Positions 45,340 to 58,423 of a DNA stretch of 64,000 nucleotides are shown piece after piece; position 1 is the first letter of the stretch, and the number at the start of each line of letters is the position of its first letter. The stretch comes from Aristolochia californica (Eukaryota > Streptophyta > Magnoliopsida > Piperales > Aristolochiaceae): the NCBI GenBank assembly GCA_029961685.1, contig JARWKL010000013.1, forward strand, positions 26,442,922 to 26,506,921. The letters are read 5' to 3'. The notes below the pieces were generated by a model. The model was not told the DNA's origin and ran no database searches. It saw only the letters and a program-made list of their open reading frames with translations. A program made the translations under genes and the position numbers.

Positions 45340-45475
45340 AAGCCATGTGGCCATTGTGGGAAACATACAAAACAACTATATTAACCGTCTGATCATATTG
45401 ATCTGACAATGGACGGTTGAGATAATTATTTCGCATATTTGGCACTTCGCACTTAGATCGACCCAATTAATAATG
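45340..45475. repeat. MITE-like sequence beside the tRNA gene
   Basis: Words such as GGACGGTTGAGATAATTATTTCGCATATTTGGC (seen in parts) resemble the interior and arms of the 43.9-kb MITE-like family. The borders are unclear. Confidence 0.35.
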
Positions 45476-45479
45476 GCTC

Positions 45480-47617
45480 CATCAGGTTGTCCCATCAATT
45501 GGGGATATTAAGGCACCAAAATGTTTAGCAAAGGTATGTCTCTGCCACTCCAGTACGAGACCATTAAAATGGAAGTCATCCATCTCGACATCTCAATTTA
45601 AATAAAACTAGCAACTGTGCAGTAGTAAATATACCGGAATTCAGATACCTCCATCAATGAGTAGACGCATTGATCAGGATCTCAGACTGAAAAGAATCCC
45701 AAAGTAGGCGGCTGATCCCTGATCTCTGATCCAAGCACGATGCCTCTGCTCTCTTGGAACTGAGAAGGACGGTCCCTGGTGCGAGAGCGTAATGTAATTC
45801 TCGTCATGTTGCTTTCGCCTGCTCTGCCGCTTCCACTAACTTCAAAAGTCAGACTCGCTGTTTGCATTAAATCACGGCAATCGCATAACGCGATCTCGAT
45901 CGTGGATGTTTTCCTTGGATGCTCTTGCACGCTACAAATCGGTTCTTCTTCTTTTCTGTATAAGATCATGCGCGCGATTCAAGTCAGATTAGCGAACCTT
46001 AGATCTGACTTGAATGTCGATTCGTCAGATCAACTAAGAAGACCTCCGGAAAAAAGAATTTTGACATCTGCGCTGTTACTGGAAAAACTGTTGGGGTGAG
46101 GGAGGTGGAGAGAGGATCGATTACGGATTCCGAAAATCTCAGATCAGATGTTATAAATAATAAAAACATGAGAAAAGTGGAAAGACAGGCTGGGATTTCC
46201 ATGCGGTGGATCTGTTTACAGAGAGCTTCTCGGCTTTTAACCCACCCGAGCGTGGGAGATCCGACACCAGTGGCCGGAGCACGAGGACCACCACTGGCAA
46301 TCAATAGAACATAGGATCATGCCTCAGGTGGGGCCGCCATGCTCGTGTGGCGCTTCGTCGGCCTTCTTCGGACTTCGGACTGGCACGGTAGACACAGGGA
46401 GAGAGAGGAGGTCAGGAGGAAGACGACAAATTCAAAATTTTGAATTTTGGCTCGGTTGATCATGTGAAAAAAGAGCGGTAGAGTGGGAGAAAGCTCCCCG
46501 CTGTCCCCTTCAACGAGCGGCCGGCGGCCGCGCATACTCTTCTCTGATCGGCTCATCGCTTGCCCCAAATCTCCTCGCGTACAAATATCAAAAATTTGAA
46601 ATTTGGATTGGTTAATCACGTTGGGATAGAGAGGGAGAAAGGTTAGCAAATGAAGATTAGGAAATGGATACAAGTTCACCCGGCGTATATTAATCTTGTT
46701 GGTAAGAGAATGGACAGATAGTACGCGTCATGCAGGTGAGCGATATTGGGTGGGTCCCCTGGAAAGATGTCAGTTGTACAGCTTTCCCACACTATTTCCA
46801 TCTCAAGAAAGCAGAATCCGGATTCCGAAATATCGGAGTTAGAAGAGAAGCAAATGCTGTAACGTATCGGGCGTCAACGACGACGTTTTCTGTTTGCTTT
46901 AGACCGAGGGTCAATCAAATCTCTCCGCGACATGCCGTCGCGGTCAGTCTCTTCTCTCACAAGTCCGGATTCCGGATCTTACGGCTCACGTGGCAGTCGT
47001 ACGTTTTAAAAATTAGAAAAAGCTGTGTGTGAATATTCAAACGCAGTGGAGAAGAGAAGGAGACGGGAGCACTTGGGTTTTTTTTTTCATGGCTTCCGTG
47101 CGTTCTTGCGTGGAGATCTTCACCTCAGAAGCTGCCTCCCTCTTTCACTTTCACCAGTTTCATTTCCAACCTCCTCTATTGAAATCTCCTCCTGCTGGCG
47201 CTTTTCTCCACAACTAGAAGATTCGCGCCGAGCGCCACTCAGAGAGGCATTCACTGGATCCGTTTGTAAAGGTAAGGTTCAGGTGAGGTTTACGAAAACA
47301 GCTTGTGAAGGTCATGAATTGATGGAGCTTTTCTGATTCATCTACTTTCCGTATGTGTCCTGCAGTCTTAACAGGACTTGATTCATAGCTCTCTATCAGA
47401 TATTTCAGCCTTTACAGCTACAAGCATATTTGTTTCTGCTACGATTTTATTGCTCTTCCGAGCTCCTATTTCTCTGACTCTTTCAGTCCACCCATATGAA
47501 AGCTGGATTGCTTTAGTGCGCGCTGTGTTACTTCACTCTTTACTTTTTAGTTTTCCTAGATCATCTCCCGTTCTTTTCACATTCTTTCCGTCCGGTTTAC
47601 CCCTTTGGTCCTTCCCC
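45480..47617. other. spacer and presumed promoter/leader of the DUF4378-type gene
   Basis: Several open frames exist on both strands but none resembles a known family. Two similar segments with CAAAATTTTGAATTTTGG and CAAAAATTTGAAATTTGG (about 46434 and 46588) form an imperfect direct repeat, and 46500-46545 is GC-rich with GGCCGGCGGCCGC. A leader intron is possible between a GTAAG donor near 47270 and CTGCAG near 47366. Confidence 0.4.
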
Positions 47618-50600
47618 ATGGATTTCGAAGCTGAACCTGGTAAGCCTCCCTCCTGCAATTCCAAACCTTTGATGCTCAAAGATTTCCTCCAAGATGATTC
47701 ACACTCCTCTAGCGGCTTCGTTTCCTGTCCCAGACGATGCAATAGTACCACAGTTAGAAATCTTCTTGTAATGGATCTCAATGACGGTACTGAAACTAAG
47801 AGCAGTCCGAAATTACTCCGAAGCAGATCAAGAGCAGCTTCGGCTACCATTACTACACTGCAAAAAACATCGGAAGCAGTCATAAAGGCAGTCAAGCACT
47901 TTCCATTGTCTCCTGTGAGATCTCAGACTTTAGATCGGGCTAAACAACGTCTTCTTTCCAGAAGCCTCTCCCAGAGGCTGAAAAGAAGCTTCCGGAGCAA
48001 AAGTCAAAAATGTGAGAGCCAAATTATGGCTACGGTTAGAGTTCGGGACATCATAAGATGGAAGTCGTTCAGCAAAGTCGAGACGACGACGAAATCCGTT
48101 GATTTCTCGTCTTCGATCCAGGTCAGCAGCACAAACAGCTCCAACAGCAGCTGGGACGACAGCGATTTCTCCTTACAGTTTTCAACCAGCAGCTCGGAGT
48201 CCACAGGTGAAACCGAAGCAGTAGATGGTAAAACTAGTACACAAGAGAAGAAGAGTGGTGTCGGTGAGGATTCCTTGGGGACAGCGACCTGCTACCGTAG
48301 AGCAAAGGTGAGGTATTTCAATGCTTCCTTGATTTAGACTCGTGATAGTCGCATCCAAAAAGAAATCGCTTTGTCTGCTGGTATATGGTCACTCCATCTT
48401 TGTTTAAGTTCTCCATTTCGTTTTTCCTGCAAATTCCCTTTTTCTAAAACTCGACGTGGATTCATTGGCTTTTTCTTTGGCTTGCTTTTTATAATCGAAG
48501 AAACACAGGGGTTAGTAGTAATCGCTTCCTCCAGATTCGTCGAAACCAGGCTGACTTTCTGTTTTTGATTCTTTTACGTGGACCGAGTCAGTCTTCAGTT
48601 CTGCTGTTTGAACCGCTGGTCAAGTACTTTACTCTTCGTTTTTCATCAGGAAGGATTTGTCTTTTAGCATGAGGAGCTTTGACGACCGACAGCACACGTG
48701 AGAGAAGAAGGCAGACGATCCGTACCGCAGGCGGCCCGCCTGGTTATGGGCTCACGTAGTGTGAGAAGACCACCATTTCCTTGTTCATTGTTCTCGTCTC
48801 CTCATGAACATCCAGTTTCCAAATATATTTCTGATCAACATCCCATCTTATCTTCATTGATGCTTCAATCTATCGTCCTTGAACATTTAAAATTTACGTA
48901 AAGGCAAAAAATACAGAAAAGAACATTTGTCGTCGTCCATGCCCCTTAAAATTTTTCAATGAGGGCACTATTTTCTTGTTTTCTTTAGCGTTAACTAACA
49001 CATAAGAGAGGTTTGGTTGAGTAAGCCACTCATGTTATTCCCTACCACTTTGGATTGTCGGTTGGTGAAACTCTTTTCAACTCGAACCTTTGGGGGTTCC
49101 TGATGAAAAGGAGAAGTTAGCGAATTCAATTTCGTAATGTTATGATATCTGTATGTAAAAGAGACGCATGAACAAATAAAGAAAGACAAACCAGTTGGGC
49201 TGACTAGTATATTTATTTCCATGAAAGTAAGAAACCCTTCCTATAAAGGCAAAAAGTCCTTGGGAAAGGACAATTTCAAATAAAGTCTGCTTCGTTTTTG
49301 TCGCAACAGAAGCACGACTGCTTTCTTTTGTCCGATCTTATTCTTTTCCATGTGCTGCTGTTCACTTGGTCTAGCTAATTTGGAGATTTTAACATTTCGA
49401 CTGTGTTACTTCGCAAAACAGGTGGCAGAGAGCCCAATAATCGCAGAGAACACGTACGAAGAAAAGGAGCAGTTTAGCCCAGTTTCTGTTTTGGATTTTC
49501 CAGATGAGGACGAAGAGATGCCCTTGTCATCGTTCCAACGAAGCCTGGCGAACATGGAAAGTATGTTTGTTTTTTCCCTAGTACACAACACAAACTCTAC
49601 TACTTTCTGTTTCTTGTCCTCGCTTTTGTCTTCTTCTGGCTTACTGCATGATATGCATAAAGTAGAATTGTCAGACTAAATATTAGTTAATTCCATTTAT
49701 ACTTCATATTCACGAAGAACAGACATCTTTAGCGATTAATTAATTTTATTTAATGCATTAAATATGACTAATAGTTTATCAGTAGGTTTGGTGGTGTTCT
49801 TTATTTTGTGCCTGCTCTTTTTCCTTTAAAACGAATGGTTCGAGTTGGAAACTTGTAGTTCATTTCTCCAGCTGCAGTGGACAAATTTCTTTTGAAAATA
49901 TACAAATAGCTCTAACTAACGATTACAAAAGTCCTACATGAAGTCCAACCGAGGTCCCTGGATTCACTGTCCTCAGTGCTAACTACTAAACCATAGAGCT
50001 TGCTATCTGATGCATTGCTACCCGGTCTACTGTGAGGGCTGATCTAATACGAAAAATCATTTGGTGAGAAACCCAAATGCCTTTTTGTACTAGAGGGTCT
50101 CACAAGAACATTTGTTTGAAACTTATTTGGGCATAGGCTTAAATTCAGAATCTCAGACCTAGATTAACATGGAATAGTGCAATGCAGCTTATATTCAAAT
50201 GGCACACTTCCATTTTAAAGGAACCACTGGTAATCGTTTCCATGGTCAAACTGATTTGAAGCGTTGGTCTTTGCTGATAGCATTCTCCACTTTGCAGGGA
50301 CGAAACAGCAACTACTGCAGAAGATCCGACGGTTCGAAAGTCTGGCTGAGTTGGACCCCGTAGACCTTGAGAAACGCATAGCTGTCTTTGAGCTTGATTG
50401 CTCCAGCAGCGGCGAAGAAAACTCCGAAGACTCTGAAAAGAACAGCGTAAAAGAGGTAGCAGAAGAAGAGTGCGGAGAAAGGGAGCTACTTGACCTTCTC
50501 AATTCTATCTTCGGAGGTTGCCAAAAACCGAAAACAGATAGACTATTCCTGGATTTCTTTAAGGAGGGGTTAAGAAACGGCGGTAACGACTCAAAAGAAG

Positions 50601-50815
50601 TGCTTCTGAGAAGAGCGAGTGAATGGTTGAATGGCTTTGCTCGAGGGAAGAGAAGGAAAGTAAAAGATGACAGAGAGGCACTGGTTAGAGAAATGGAGAT
50701 GGGTGAGAGGTGGAAGAAGCTCAAGGAGGAAGAAGAAGAGCTAGCCTTAGAGATGGAGGTTGGGGTGCTGGGTGTGATGCTGGATGAGCTTCTTATCGAT
50801 CTCCTCTATCTATGA
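47618..50815 (+). CDS. DUF4378-type plant protein, three exons
   Basis: Exons 47618-48307, 49422-49560 and 50298-50815 join in phase (AAG|GTGAGG to CAG|GTGGCA; GAAA|GTATGT to GCAG|GGACG) and encode 448 residues. Recognised family features are LMLKDFLQDD near residue 18, the basic LLRSRSRAASATITTLQK stretch, the DIIRWKSF motif, EKEQFSPVSVLDFP at 244-257, and a DUF4378-type region from about 279 (QKIRRFESLAELDPVDLEKRI) to the acidic C-terminus. There is no signal peptide if ATG 47618 is used. The upstream in-frame ATG at 47378 would add a hydrophobic 80-residue leader not typical of the family, so I reject it. The molecular role is not established; some proteins with this domain relate to the TRM group linked to microtubule organisation. 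Confidence 0.82.
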
Positions 50816-51234
50816 GGAAACTAAGTCCAAACAAGGGAAAGAAACAGAAAGTAAAGTTTGTGTCTCTGGGTGGTGTTCGGCATTTCCAGTAGATAGTGGC
50901 CGGTAATGGCTAATGCCACCTTGAAACCATTTAGGTGTCCACAAGCGTCGTCCGTTCACAACTACAAACAACTGGAGTTTTAGCTTGTGGCGGTGTGAGG
51001 TTGGTGTCTCAAAGGGGAGGACATCATCTCAGAGGACTGGTGAGTGGTGACCAATATGCTTATGTATATAAGATCTAGAATTATATTTTTATAATATGTT
51101 TTACTATTACAATAAGCTAATATCCATTAGTACTCAGTACGTAGTCTCAAAATACCCATTAGAATTCATTACTTAGTCTCAGACTTTGGAAGAAGCCTCC
51201 GTAGTTCCTAGATTAGAACCATATTTACTCTCTT
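50816..51234. other. 3' flank of the DUF4378-type gene
   Basis: No gene is seen. A stretch near 51130-51185 contains two similar phrases, TAGTACTCAGTACGTAGTCTC and AGAATTCATTACTTAGTCTC (the first seen in part). Confidence 0.4.
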
Positions 51235-54165
51235 TCTAGTGCTAAAATGAATGGTAATTGTTTAGTATAGAATTTTTCTATTTGCTCTTGGTTCTAGGCA
51301 AGTGAGGGAGGAGGACAAGATGAGGAACTCGTCCTCCCTCTCTCTTTTTATATTATTATGGTAATTTACAATACCACAAAAATATCCTTAACATTACATA
51401 AAAATAACCCATTTGTCATTTTTTCACTTATAAGTAACTATAGTCATACATAATACATTTTTCAACTTACATGTAACTATAATCATACATAATATATTTA
51501 AGTACACTAAATTTTTTTAACTCTCCATCGAACTGAAGTTTAATATATCTAGTAAGACTTGCTTGTTATAAAAATATTCGAAACATTCTTTAATGGATTG
51601 CTTTAGTAAAAATATAACCTAACTGATTTGCTTATCTAACATGTGGAGTAGATATGTTTCTTTTACAATTGTGTCTCTAATAAAATGGAAATACACTTGA
51701 ATATGCTTTGTTCTTTTGTCAAACACTGGATTGTTTGAGAAATAAATTGTCGCCTGGTTGTCACATGACATTTACATAAGTAGAGTAATAGAAAGACCAC
51801 ATTCAATGAGTAAGGATTTAATCCACATCATCTTACATTTCGTATAATATATAGCTCTATTCTCGTCTTCTACATTGGATCTTGCTACTACTGTTTATTT
51901 TTTGCTCTTCCAAAATACCAAGTTATCACCAACAATTGTATAGTGATTACTTGTAGATCTCTTATCTAAATGAGACCCTACATAATTTGCATCTAAAAAA
52001 TCCTTCACCACTACATGTCCATTCTTTTTTTGGATCAATCACTTTCTTGAAGTACCTTTTAGGCTCAAGATTTACCTTCTTTGGCGTGTCCATAAATTGA
52101 CTTACCATACTCTGAACAGACATAATATATGGTCTCGTTACAGTAGCATAATGAGTTTTCCTACCAATCTTTTATATTGTAATGCATTTTCTAGAGGTGG
52201 ACTAGTCTCATTGTGCAAAACATGATAAACTTCAGTTGGAGCACCTGTCAACTTTGCTTCTGACAAGTCTGTTCCAGTTATTAGATCCATAATATACTTC
52301 CTTTAAGACAAGCATATACTATCCTTGTTTTGAGCTACTTCAATTTCCAGAAAGTCTTTCAAAGATTTCGTCCATAGTTTGAAAATGTTGTGTAACGCAT
52401 GATTTAACTTCATTAATGCCACTAGCATCACTCTCAAAGATAACAATATCATTTGCATATACAATAATCACAACAATGTCAAATTTTCTGTTTAATAGAA
52501 AGATGAATTGATATGAACTTGACCTCGAAAACTCATAAGTGCTAATAACATGACTAAACTTCTCAAATCATACTCTAGGACTTTATATTGAGTCCATAAA
52601 TGGCTTTCTAAAGTTTCCATACATTATTTGTCTCCCCTTGCACCAAAACCCTCATGGTTCCTTCATATACACTTTATCACGAAGATCACTATATAGAAAT
52701 GCATTTTTCACATCAATTTGAAATAAGGGCCACCCCAAATTAACAACTATTGATAGGATCACTTGGGTTGAACTCAAATGTTTTAACAGGAGAACGTGTA
52801 AAAGTAATCCACGCCATAAGTTTCGGTACACCCTTTTACAACTAGTCGTGCCTCATACCTTTCTAGACTACCATCTGCATGATATTTGACTATAAACACC
52901 CATCTATAACCTACAACTATTATCCTTGGAGGTGGATCAACAAGAGTCCTTGTGTTTCAAGATACAAGAGCAGTTATTTCTTCTTGTACTGTTAAGAGTT
53001 AGACACCCTAATTTAATGCTAACGAGAGTAATAAAAATTGCGGAAGAAGAAAAAAAGCATGAAGAACACAAGATTTATACAGGTTTGCCTCAAGGTAAAA
53101 CTACATCCTGTCTTCTGTCGTTGCAGTAGTTTACTATGAAGATAAAATAGTTTACAAGAGAAATCGCACACACTCAAGTTTTTTCTCTAACTTCTCTCAA
53201 CCGCAACTAATGATCCTTCTCTGATGATGATGACCCTAACAGTGGCGTCCCCAAATATAAAGAGAATATGGCTATTGTAATACAAGTATAAAATCCCCAA
53301 ACTACCCTTAATAAAACAACAATCAATATATCATGGACTCGACATACCAACTCAGCGTGTGGCATTAATTAGACTCCACAACTTAACATGTACAACAACC
53401 AACTATAAAGGACTCCTCATTGCTTCAATGTGAGAGTTAGGAGTGGAAATAGAGAAGAGGGAAACAAAAATTACTTAAAAAACTTTAATAAATCCTCAAA
53501 GAAAACATATTTAGACATGTGATGCTTGGTTCAAGTGCACACACCTTTTTTAAGAGATATTGGGAAGTCAAGATCAAACTATGGAGATGGTAAAGTAGAC
53601 TGAAATTCAGACAAGTCAGATTGAAGGTAAAGGGATAGTGAATGGGGAGCGTCATTCAGTTGACTTAGGATATATATATATATCTTCATCTTGGTCATCT
53701 TGTTGTGTTAGCATGGGAAGATTTGTAGCACCACTTCTTTCAGAACTAGAGGACAAAAAATAAGGAATAGAACCAAAGAAACTTACATCAGTAGACACAT
53801 AAACTTTATGCTTAATTGGATCAAAACATTTGTAATTTTTTTTGTAATTTGGAGTAACCCAAAAAGGTACACTTAATGGACTTAGGAATTAACTTGTCCT
53901 CAAGATGACCCATAACATGGACAAAGCATACACAAGTAAAAACTTGAAGAGATAGAGAAAATAATGGATGAGTAGGGTAGAGAATTTTAATAGGAATTTG
54001 TCCTTGTAAAATATAAGGAAGGTACTCTATTAATGTGATAGAAAGTAGTTAAGATTGCATCTTCCCAAAACCTTTTTAGAACATTCATAAGAAACAAGAT
54101 TGAATGAAAAATATCTTATAATGTTGATTTTTGTGTTCAACATGTTGAAGAACAAATATGGCAGA
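51235..54165 (-). mobile_element. Ty1/copia remnant (minus strand) interrupted by a solo LTR
   Basis: On the minus strand, integrase C-terminal traces (HLEDKLIPKSIKCTFLGYS, near 53890) precede a connecting region. Reverse transcriptase traces lie between about 52000 and 52980. RNase H remains lie at about 51640-51980 (SNHYTIVGDNLVFWKSKKQ near 51925, MSCDNQATIYFSNNPVFDK near 51745). A purine tract and presumed 3' LTR follow near 51520. Gag, protease and most of integrase are missing. Stops are frequent. The element is interrupted at 52990-53388. Confidence 0.8.
52990..53388 (-). repeat. solo LTR with intact ends and TSD
   Basis: 399 bp starting TGTTAAGAG and ending CTTAACA, with perfect 7-bp inverted ends (TGTTAAG/CTTAACA). 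The 5-bp target duplication TGTAC lies at 52985-52989 and 53389-53393. On the minus strand its first 30 bases match the LTR starts seen at about 36329 and 40647, so it belongs to a related copia family. A solo LTR forms by recombination between the two LTRs of a full element. Confidence 0.92.
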
Positions 54166-56600
54166 ATCTTACATGACTCTTATGAGAAGGAGTCTCATGG
54201 TAAAGTGGTTTACCCAAGGAGGAATTATTGTATTGTCAGACTTTCACTTTGTTAGAGAACATGGTATGAGAGTATGTTATGTGGGTTGACTTGTGCAACC
54301 CATAGAGACAGTGTATTTCTTTTCTTATTTGTCATCTCAATTAGTTTTGTTTTTTTTTTCCTTTAGTCTTTTTCTTTTCAAGCTCTCATATTTTCTTGGA
54401 GCTTGCACCTTCATACGACACTTTTCATATTATAGATTATATATTTCCAAACATATTTATGAGTCTATTTTCTAATACAAAGATTTTTATCAATCATAGT
54501 TCTCCACAAAGAGAAATCTACATAAAAAATAGCAAAGGTCGAGCAATAGAAAGGATTTACACAGTAGTAGAAAACTTTACTTTTAAATAAATTTTGTACC
54601 ATCAAGAAAGAGAATTTATATAGACAATTATGTATCAAAGAAGGCCCTATGAGTCTACTTCCTATCAGAAGAAATAGTTTCTCAATTTGATTTTTCAAAG
54701 AGAGATATCCATATCAGAAGACTTAAAGGCCAGGCTAGAAGCATGTTACTTGTAGAAATTCTAATTTTAAGTTCTTTCCTCAAGAGAAGCCTATGTGTTT
54801 CAACTATGGTTACTTTTATTTGATTACGTAAATTCTAGGCTCCAAATTTTATTTTTTTAATTGCATTAATCAATTTACAAGCATGCAGATCATAATCTTT
54901 TCTTCTCTATCAAATTTAATAAGAAACCACTTGTGAAAGGTCCTTATCTTTTCATAAAATTACAAGGAAGAGTTTAAAGAGAGAGGTTAAGAGGGTTAGC
55001 GTAAGAGAGAAAAGAAGAAGAAAGGAGTAAAGTAGAGGAAGAGAGGAGATAGATCTAGAAGGAAAAAAGAGAAGAGTGGAAGGGAGTTGGGGCACCAATT
55101 TGAGAGGAAGAGGAGAGCAAGAGAGATTTTAGAGAATTGAAAGGATTACATCAATATAAGAGGGATTCTAGGAATTGAAAGATTACATAAATTAAGATAA
55201 ATCTAATCTAGTAGGATCTATCTTATAAAAAAAGATGAAACATTTTACCCTTTTTGCCTTCATGTCTCGTGCCCTTTGAGCATTTCCGTTGTTTGCCCTT
55301 AGGCCCCACACCCTTGTTTCATGGAGGTGGCACTTTCTATTTTGTGGTGGCTTCTTTTTCTGTTTTTCTTCTTCTCTTCTACTTTTCTTCTTCTCTTGTT
55401 TGAGGGTAACTTTGGGTTTCTATCATTTTGATAATTATTTATACTATAAATAGGGGAGACGGGTTAGAAAACCTTAAAATCTCCCTCTTTTCTCCCTTTC
55501 AAATTACTACAGAATGGACCACTTCTAATAGTAACAAAAGAGATAGGGAGTCTTATAAAGTTTAATTTAGCCACTAAAGAGACTATTTCTTTATAGTCTA
55601 TACCATAAGATTATGTGTAACCTTTTTGCCACTAATTTGGCTTTGAGTCAAAGCAATGCTTGACTAGGAGTACCTCTTTAGAGACTTGTATTGTCCTAAT
55701 TGAGTCATGAACATATTCATCACTATGTAACATTAGAGATTATGCTGAATGTCCTTCTAACAGTTCGAACATTGGCTTGGACGATTTCTTCTGGTGAGCT
55801 TTCTCTCTCGTCCTATCAAACAGATGCTAGTAGGTGTTCGGACAGTGTTCTCTCTAGCTTGACCTTCTTGTACCCTTTTTCAATGGGTCATTCAAATGCT
55901 TCTTGGCTAATCAAGTAGTTGTGCTTCCACAATGCTTTAGCAGGACTTATTTTTGGCATTTTTATGCTTTCAAAGCTTACTTAATATGCATCATTAATTG
56001 AATAATATGTTTGTTATCATCAAAGTTAACTTACTGGGGATATTGAAACCAACACAAGTACATAGAGAGAGAAATCTATGTAATTTGCACCCTAATTAAC
56101 TTAAGTGACTACAAGAAGAGATTAAGGTCGTGCTAGAAATATTTAACTTAACTTCCTCTTTTCTTTTCGATTTCTTCCCCTCAACTCGTAGAAATTTAAC
56201 TTGACTTGCTCTTTTATTCTTGTCTTCTTCTTTTCTTTTCAATTTCTTCCCCTCAACTCTTAGAAACTCATTATATATTACATTCAACACGAGCTAGCAA
56301 TTGCAAGCTGGTAGCAACACCAGAAAAAAGTAGGTTTGAAGTTATGTAGGAGTTTGAAGAAGAACCAATTAATCCAATCCTACCTCAAAGTTTGGTTAGA
56401 AACATAAGATTGTGACTGGAATGTTGGGGCCGGCCATAGAAGGGAAGACCGAACCAAACCAGGCCCTCTAAGTCAGCAACAAGTTTACAACGTTGCCATG
56501 TTGACGCCATGCAGGAAGACACCACAGCATTCCCTTCAGATCTTCACGCACGCAGCTGACCCAGACGGTTTTTTCACTCCCGCTTCCCTCTTTCTTCCCA
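54166..56600. other. AT-rich spacer
   Basis: No gene is recognised. About 54965-55140 is strongly purine-rich on the + strand. CTATAAATAGGGGAG at about 55443 is a promoter-like sequence of LTR type. A 33-bp phrase (TCTTTTC-A-TTTCTTCCCCTCAACTC type) is repeated at 56162-56194 and 56234-56266 with two mismatches. Confidence 0.45.
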
Positions 56601-56609
56601 ATATAACGA

Positions 56610-56616
56610 TATAAAT
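56610..56616 (+). promoter_or_regulatory. TATA box of the VIT/MEB-like gene fragment
   Basis: TATAAAT, 71 bp before the ATG at 56681. Confidence 0.45.
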
Positions 56617-56680
56617 GCTTCTCTGAGACGAACACAAATCACCGAAGATCATTAATGGAGACCAGTAAAGAGAGAAAAAG

Positions 56681-57306
56681 ATGGAGGTTCTTTTCGTTTC
56701 TACTAGTACAGAAAAAGATATGGCCAGTAAAGAGAGAGATGCAATGGAAAGGGATGTGAAGCACAGGGTGGGGTTGCAGCAGATGGAGTTGCTCAGGATT
56801 TACGAATCTCTTGGGATGGAACCAGCGGACGCCATGGTTGTAAGTCACTGACCTCAAACTTCATTCGTTTTTGAAGGTTAACAAGGTCTGAACCAGTAAG
56901 GTTTTACATTGGAGAATGATTTTGAAGGTGGTGAATACCCTCGCCAAATACAAGGATATTATGGTGGATGGGAAGATGTGTATCCAGAAAAGAATACTAC
57001 CGCCTGATAACTCAAAAAAGCCATGGAAGAGTGGCTGCATCACCTTCACTTCCTTCGTCATCTTCGGCTCTGCTCCTCTTTTGCCCTTCATTGTGCTGAT
57101 TTCATTCACGCAGAGCGAGTCTGCTAAGTTCTTTGGAGCCTGTGTTTTTTCGATTCTCTCTTGCCCTTCTCGGGCTAGCCAAGGCCAAGATGGCTGGTGA
57201 GAACTACATCATCTCAGTTGTTGTCACCTTATCGAATGGTGGCCTGGCTGCGACAGCAGCTTATCTCATTGGATGGTCCCTCAGAAAAGTCGCCGGTGTG
57301 CACTGA
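56681..57306 (+). pseudogene. VIT/CCC1-like (MEB, ER-body membrane protein type) gene fragment with a frameshift
   Basis: Exon 1 (56681-56839) encodes HRVGLQQMELLRIYESLGME; exon 2 (56928-57306) begins VVNTLAKYKDIMVDGKM. The 88-bp intron has GT/AG ends and phase 0. Exon 2 continues into a first membrane segment (CITFTSFVIFGSAPLL), then SAKFFGACVF. After a run of six T (57145-57150) the frame must shift by one base to reach the expected LALLGLAKAKMAGENY and last membrane segment (GGLAATAAYLIGW), ending at TGA 57304-57306. The N-terminal half of the CCC1/VIT domain is absent. The family moves iron or manganese or sits in ER bodies. As read, the product is truncated. A sequence error in the T run would restore only a partial protein. 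Confidence 0.72.
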
Positions 57307-57361
57307 CTGAGAAATTCTGACTCGAGTGGGAACTTTTGGTATAGAACTCTGTCTTTGTAAT

Positions 57362-57972
57362 TAGGAGTGGCATCGACCCAAACGTTCGATCTCGGTTCAG
57401 TTCAGTTTTTACTTCGAGTTTGGTTGACCTCAAACTTAAAATAAGGATAGTTAAGTATAACAAGTTAAATTTAAGACTTTCCTAACTTAGCTTGTTAGCT
57501 CATGAGCTAATTCGTTAGCATAGATTTTTTTACGAAAAATATCTTTTTTTTTAATTACTCTCATTAATTCCCTTTTTAGTTGGTTGATAATTGTTCTTAT
57601 TGATCTCAAACCTTTCAAACCTTAAAAACGATCAATAGTTTAATTCTTTTGGATCTGTCAATATCTAATATTGTTGTTTATTAATAGAATAAATACTACT
57701 GATGGAGATATTTATTCTTTATTTAAGTCTATTTAATTAATTATTATACATTAGTATACTTCATTGCCAAGTTTAAACTCTTTTGTGATAGTTTATAATT
57801 CAATTGAACTAAGTGCATTAAAAAAAATAAAAAATAAAAATTTTTAATTTTTTTTTTAATATAAGTTAGAACTCCTAACCCGAGTTTGAACTTGAGCTCA
57901 AATTCAGTTAAAAAATTTGAACTCAAACTCGATTCCAAGGTTCGAGTTTGACTCAGTCCAATGCCACCCCTC
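57362..57972. mobile_element. hAT-like MITE with 8-bp target duplication
   Basis: The terminal inverted repeats are TAGGAGTGGCAT and, reversed, GAGGGGTGGCAT. The 8-mer TTTGTAAT flanks it exactly (57354-57361 and 57973-57980); the match extends to TCTTTGTAAT if the two terminal bases are counted. The size is 611 bp, with no transposase coding. The subterminal words (GGTTCGAGTTTGACTC, GAACTTGAGCTCAAATTC) resemble those of the 10418-11727 element, so both belong to one hAT-related group. Confidence 0.88.
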
Positions 57973-57980
57973 TTTGTAAT

Positions 57981-58423
57981 GTTATTTTGGACTGGAATGT
58001 GGTATTCCAGGGAAAGCTTTCTAAACCAAGGCACAGCAACCTGTCGCTGGCGTTTTGTTTAAAAACCAAAAGTATTGCAAGTAATTCAACTTTTCATATT
58101 ACAATCAATCCTTGCACTGTTTTGATTCATGTCTGCAGTGTAGAATGGAAACACATAGATGAAGCATTGTTTCGTCAACATTATACAGTAGCAGATTTCA
58201 CATTTCATATGCCATTAGCGCCATTTTTCCAGTACCAATAACCTTTAAAAACAAGATTAAAAAAATAAAAAACAACGGATGGAATTGGAAACATTTAGAA
58301 ACACCAAAATTCCTTTATTTGTTCTCAAATTCCTTCCCCACATCCTATCCAGTTCGAAACCCGGGTTCTGTCGATCCACAATGCCTTTTAGAAAAAGAAA
58401 GATGAAATCAGTTCACTACCTGT
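57981..58423. other. spacer, 3' flank of the F-box gene
   Basis: No gene is seen; AT-rich. It would hold the polyadenylation region of the minus-strand F-box gene. Confidence 0.4.

Noticed and set aside
46317..46679. 120-residue minus frame
   Set aside because: It contains two imperfect copies of a DNA repeat and no recognisable domain; more likely promoter-region sequence.
47378..47617. Hydrophobic 80-residue leader for the DUF4378-type gene
   Set aside because: Family members start near the LLKD motif and lack a signal-like leader. The extension is Leu/Phe/Ser-rich noncoding-type translation and may contain a leader intron.
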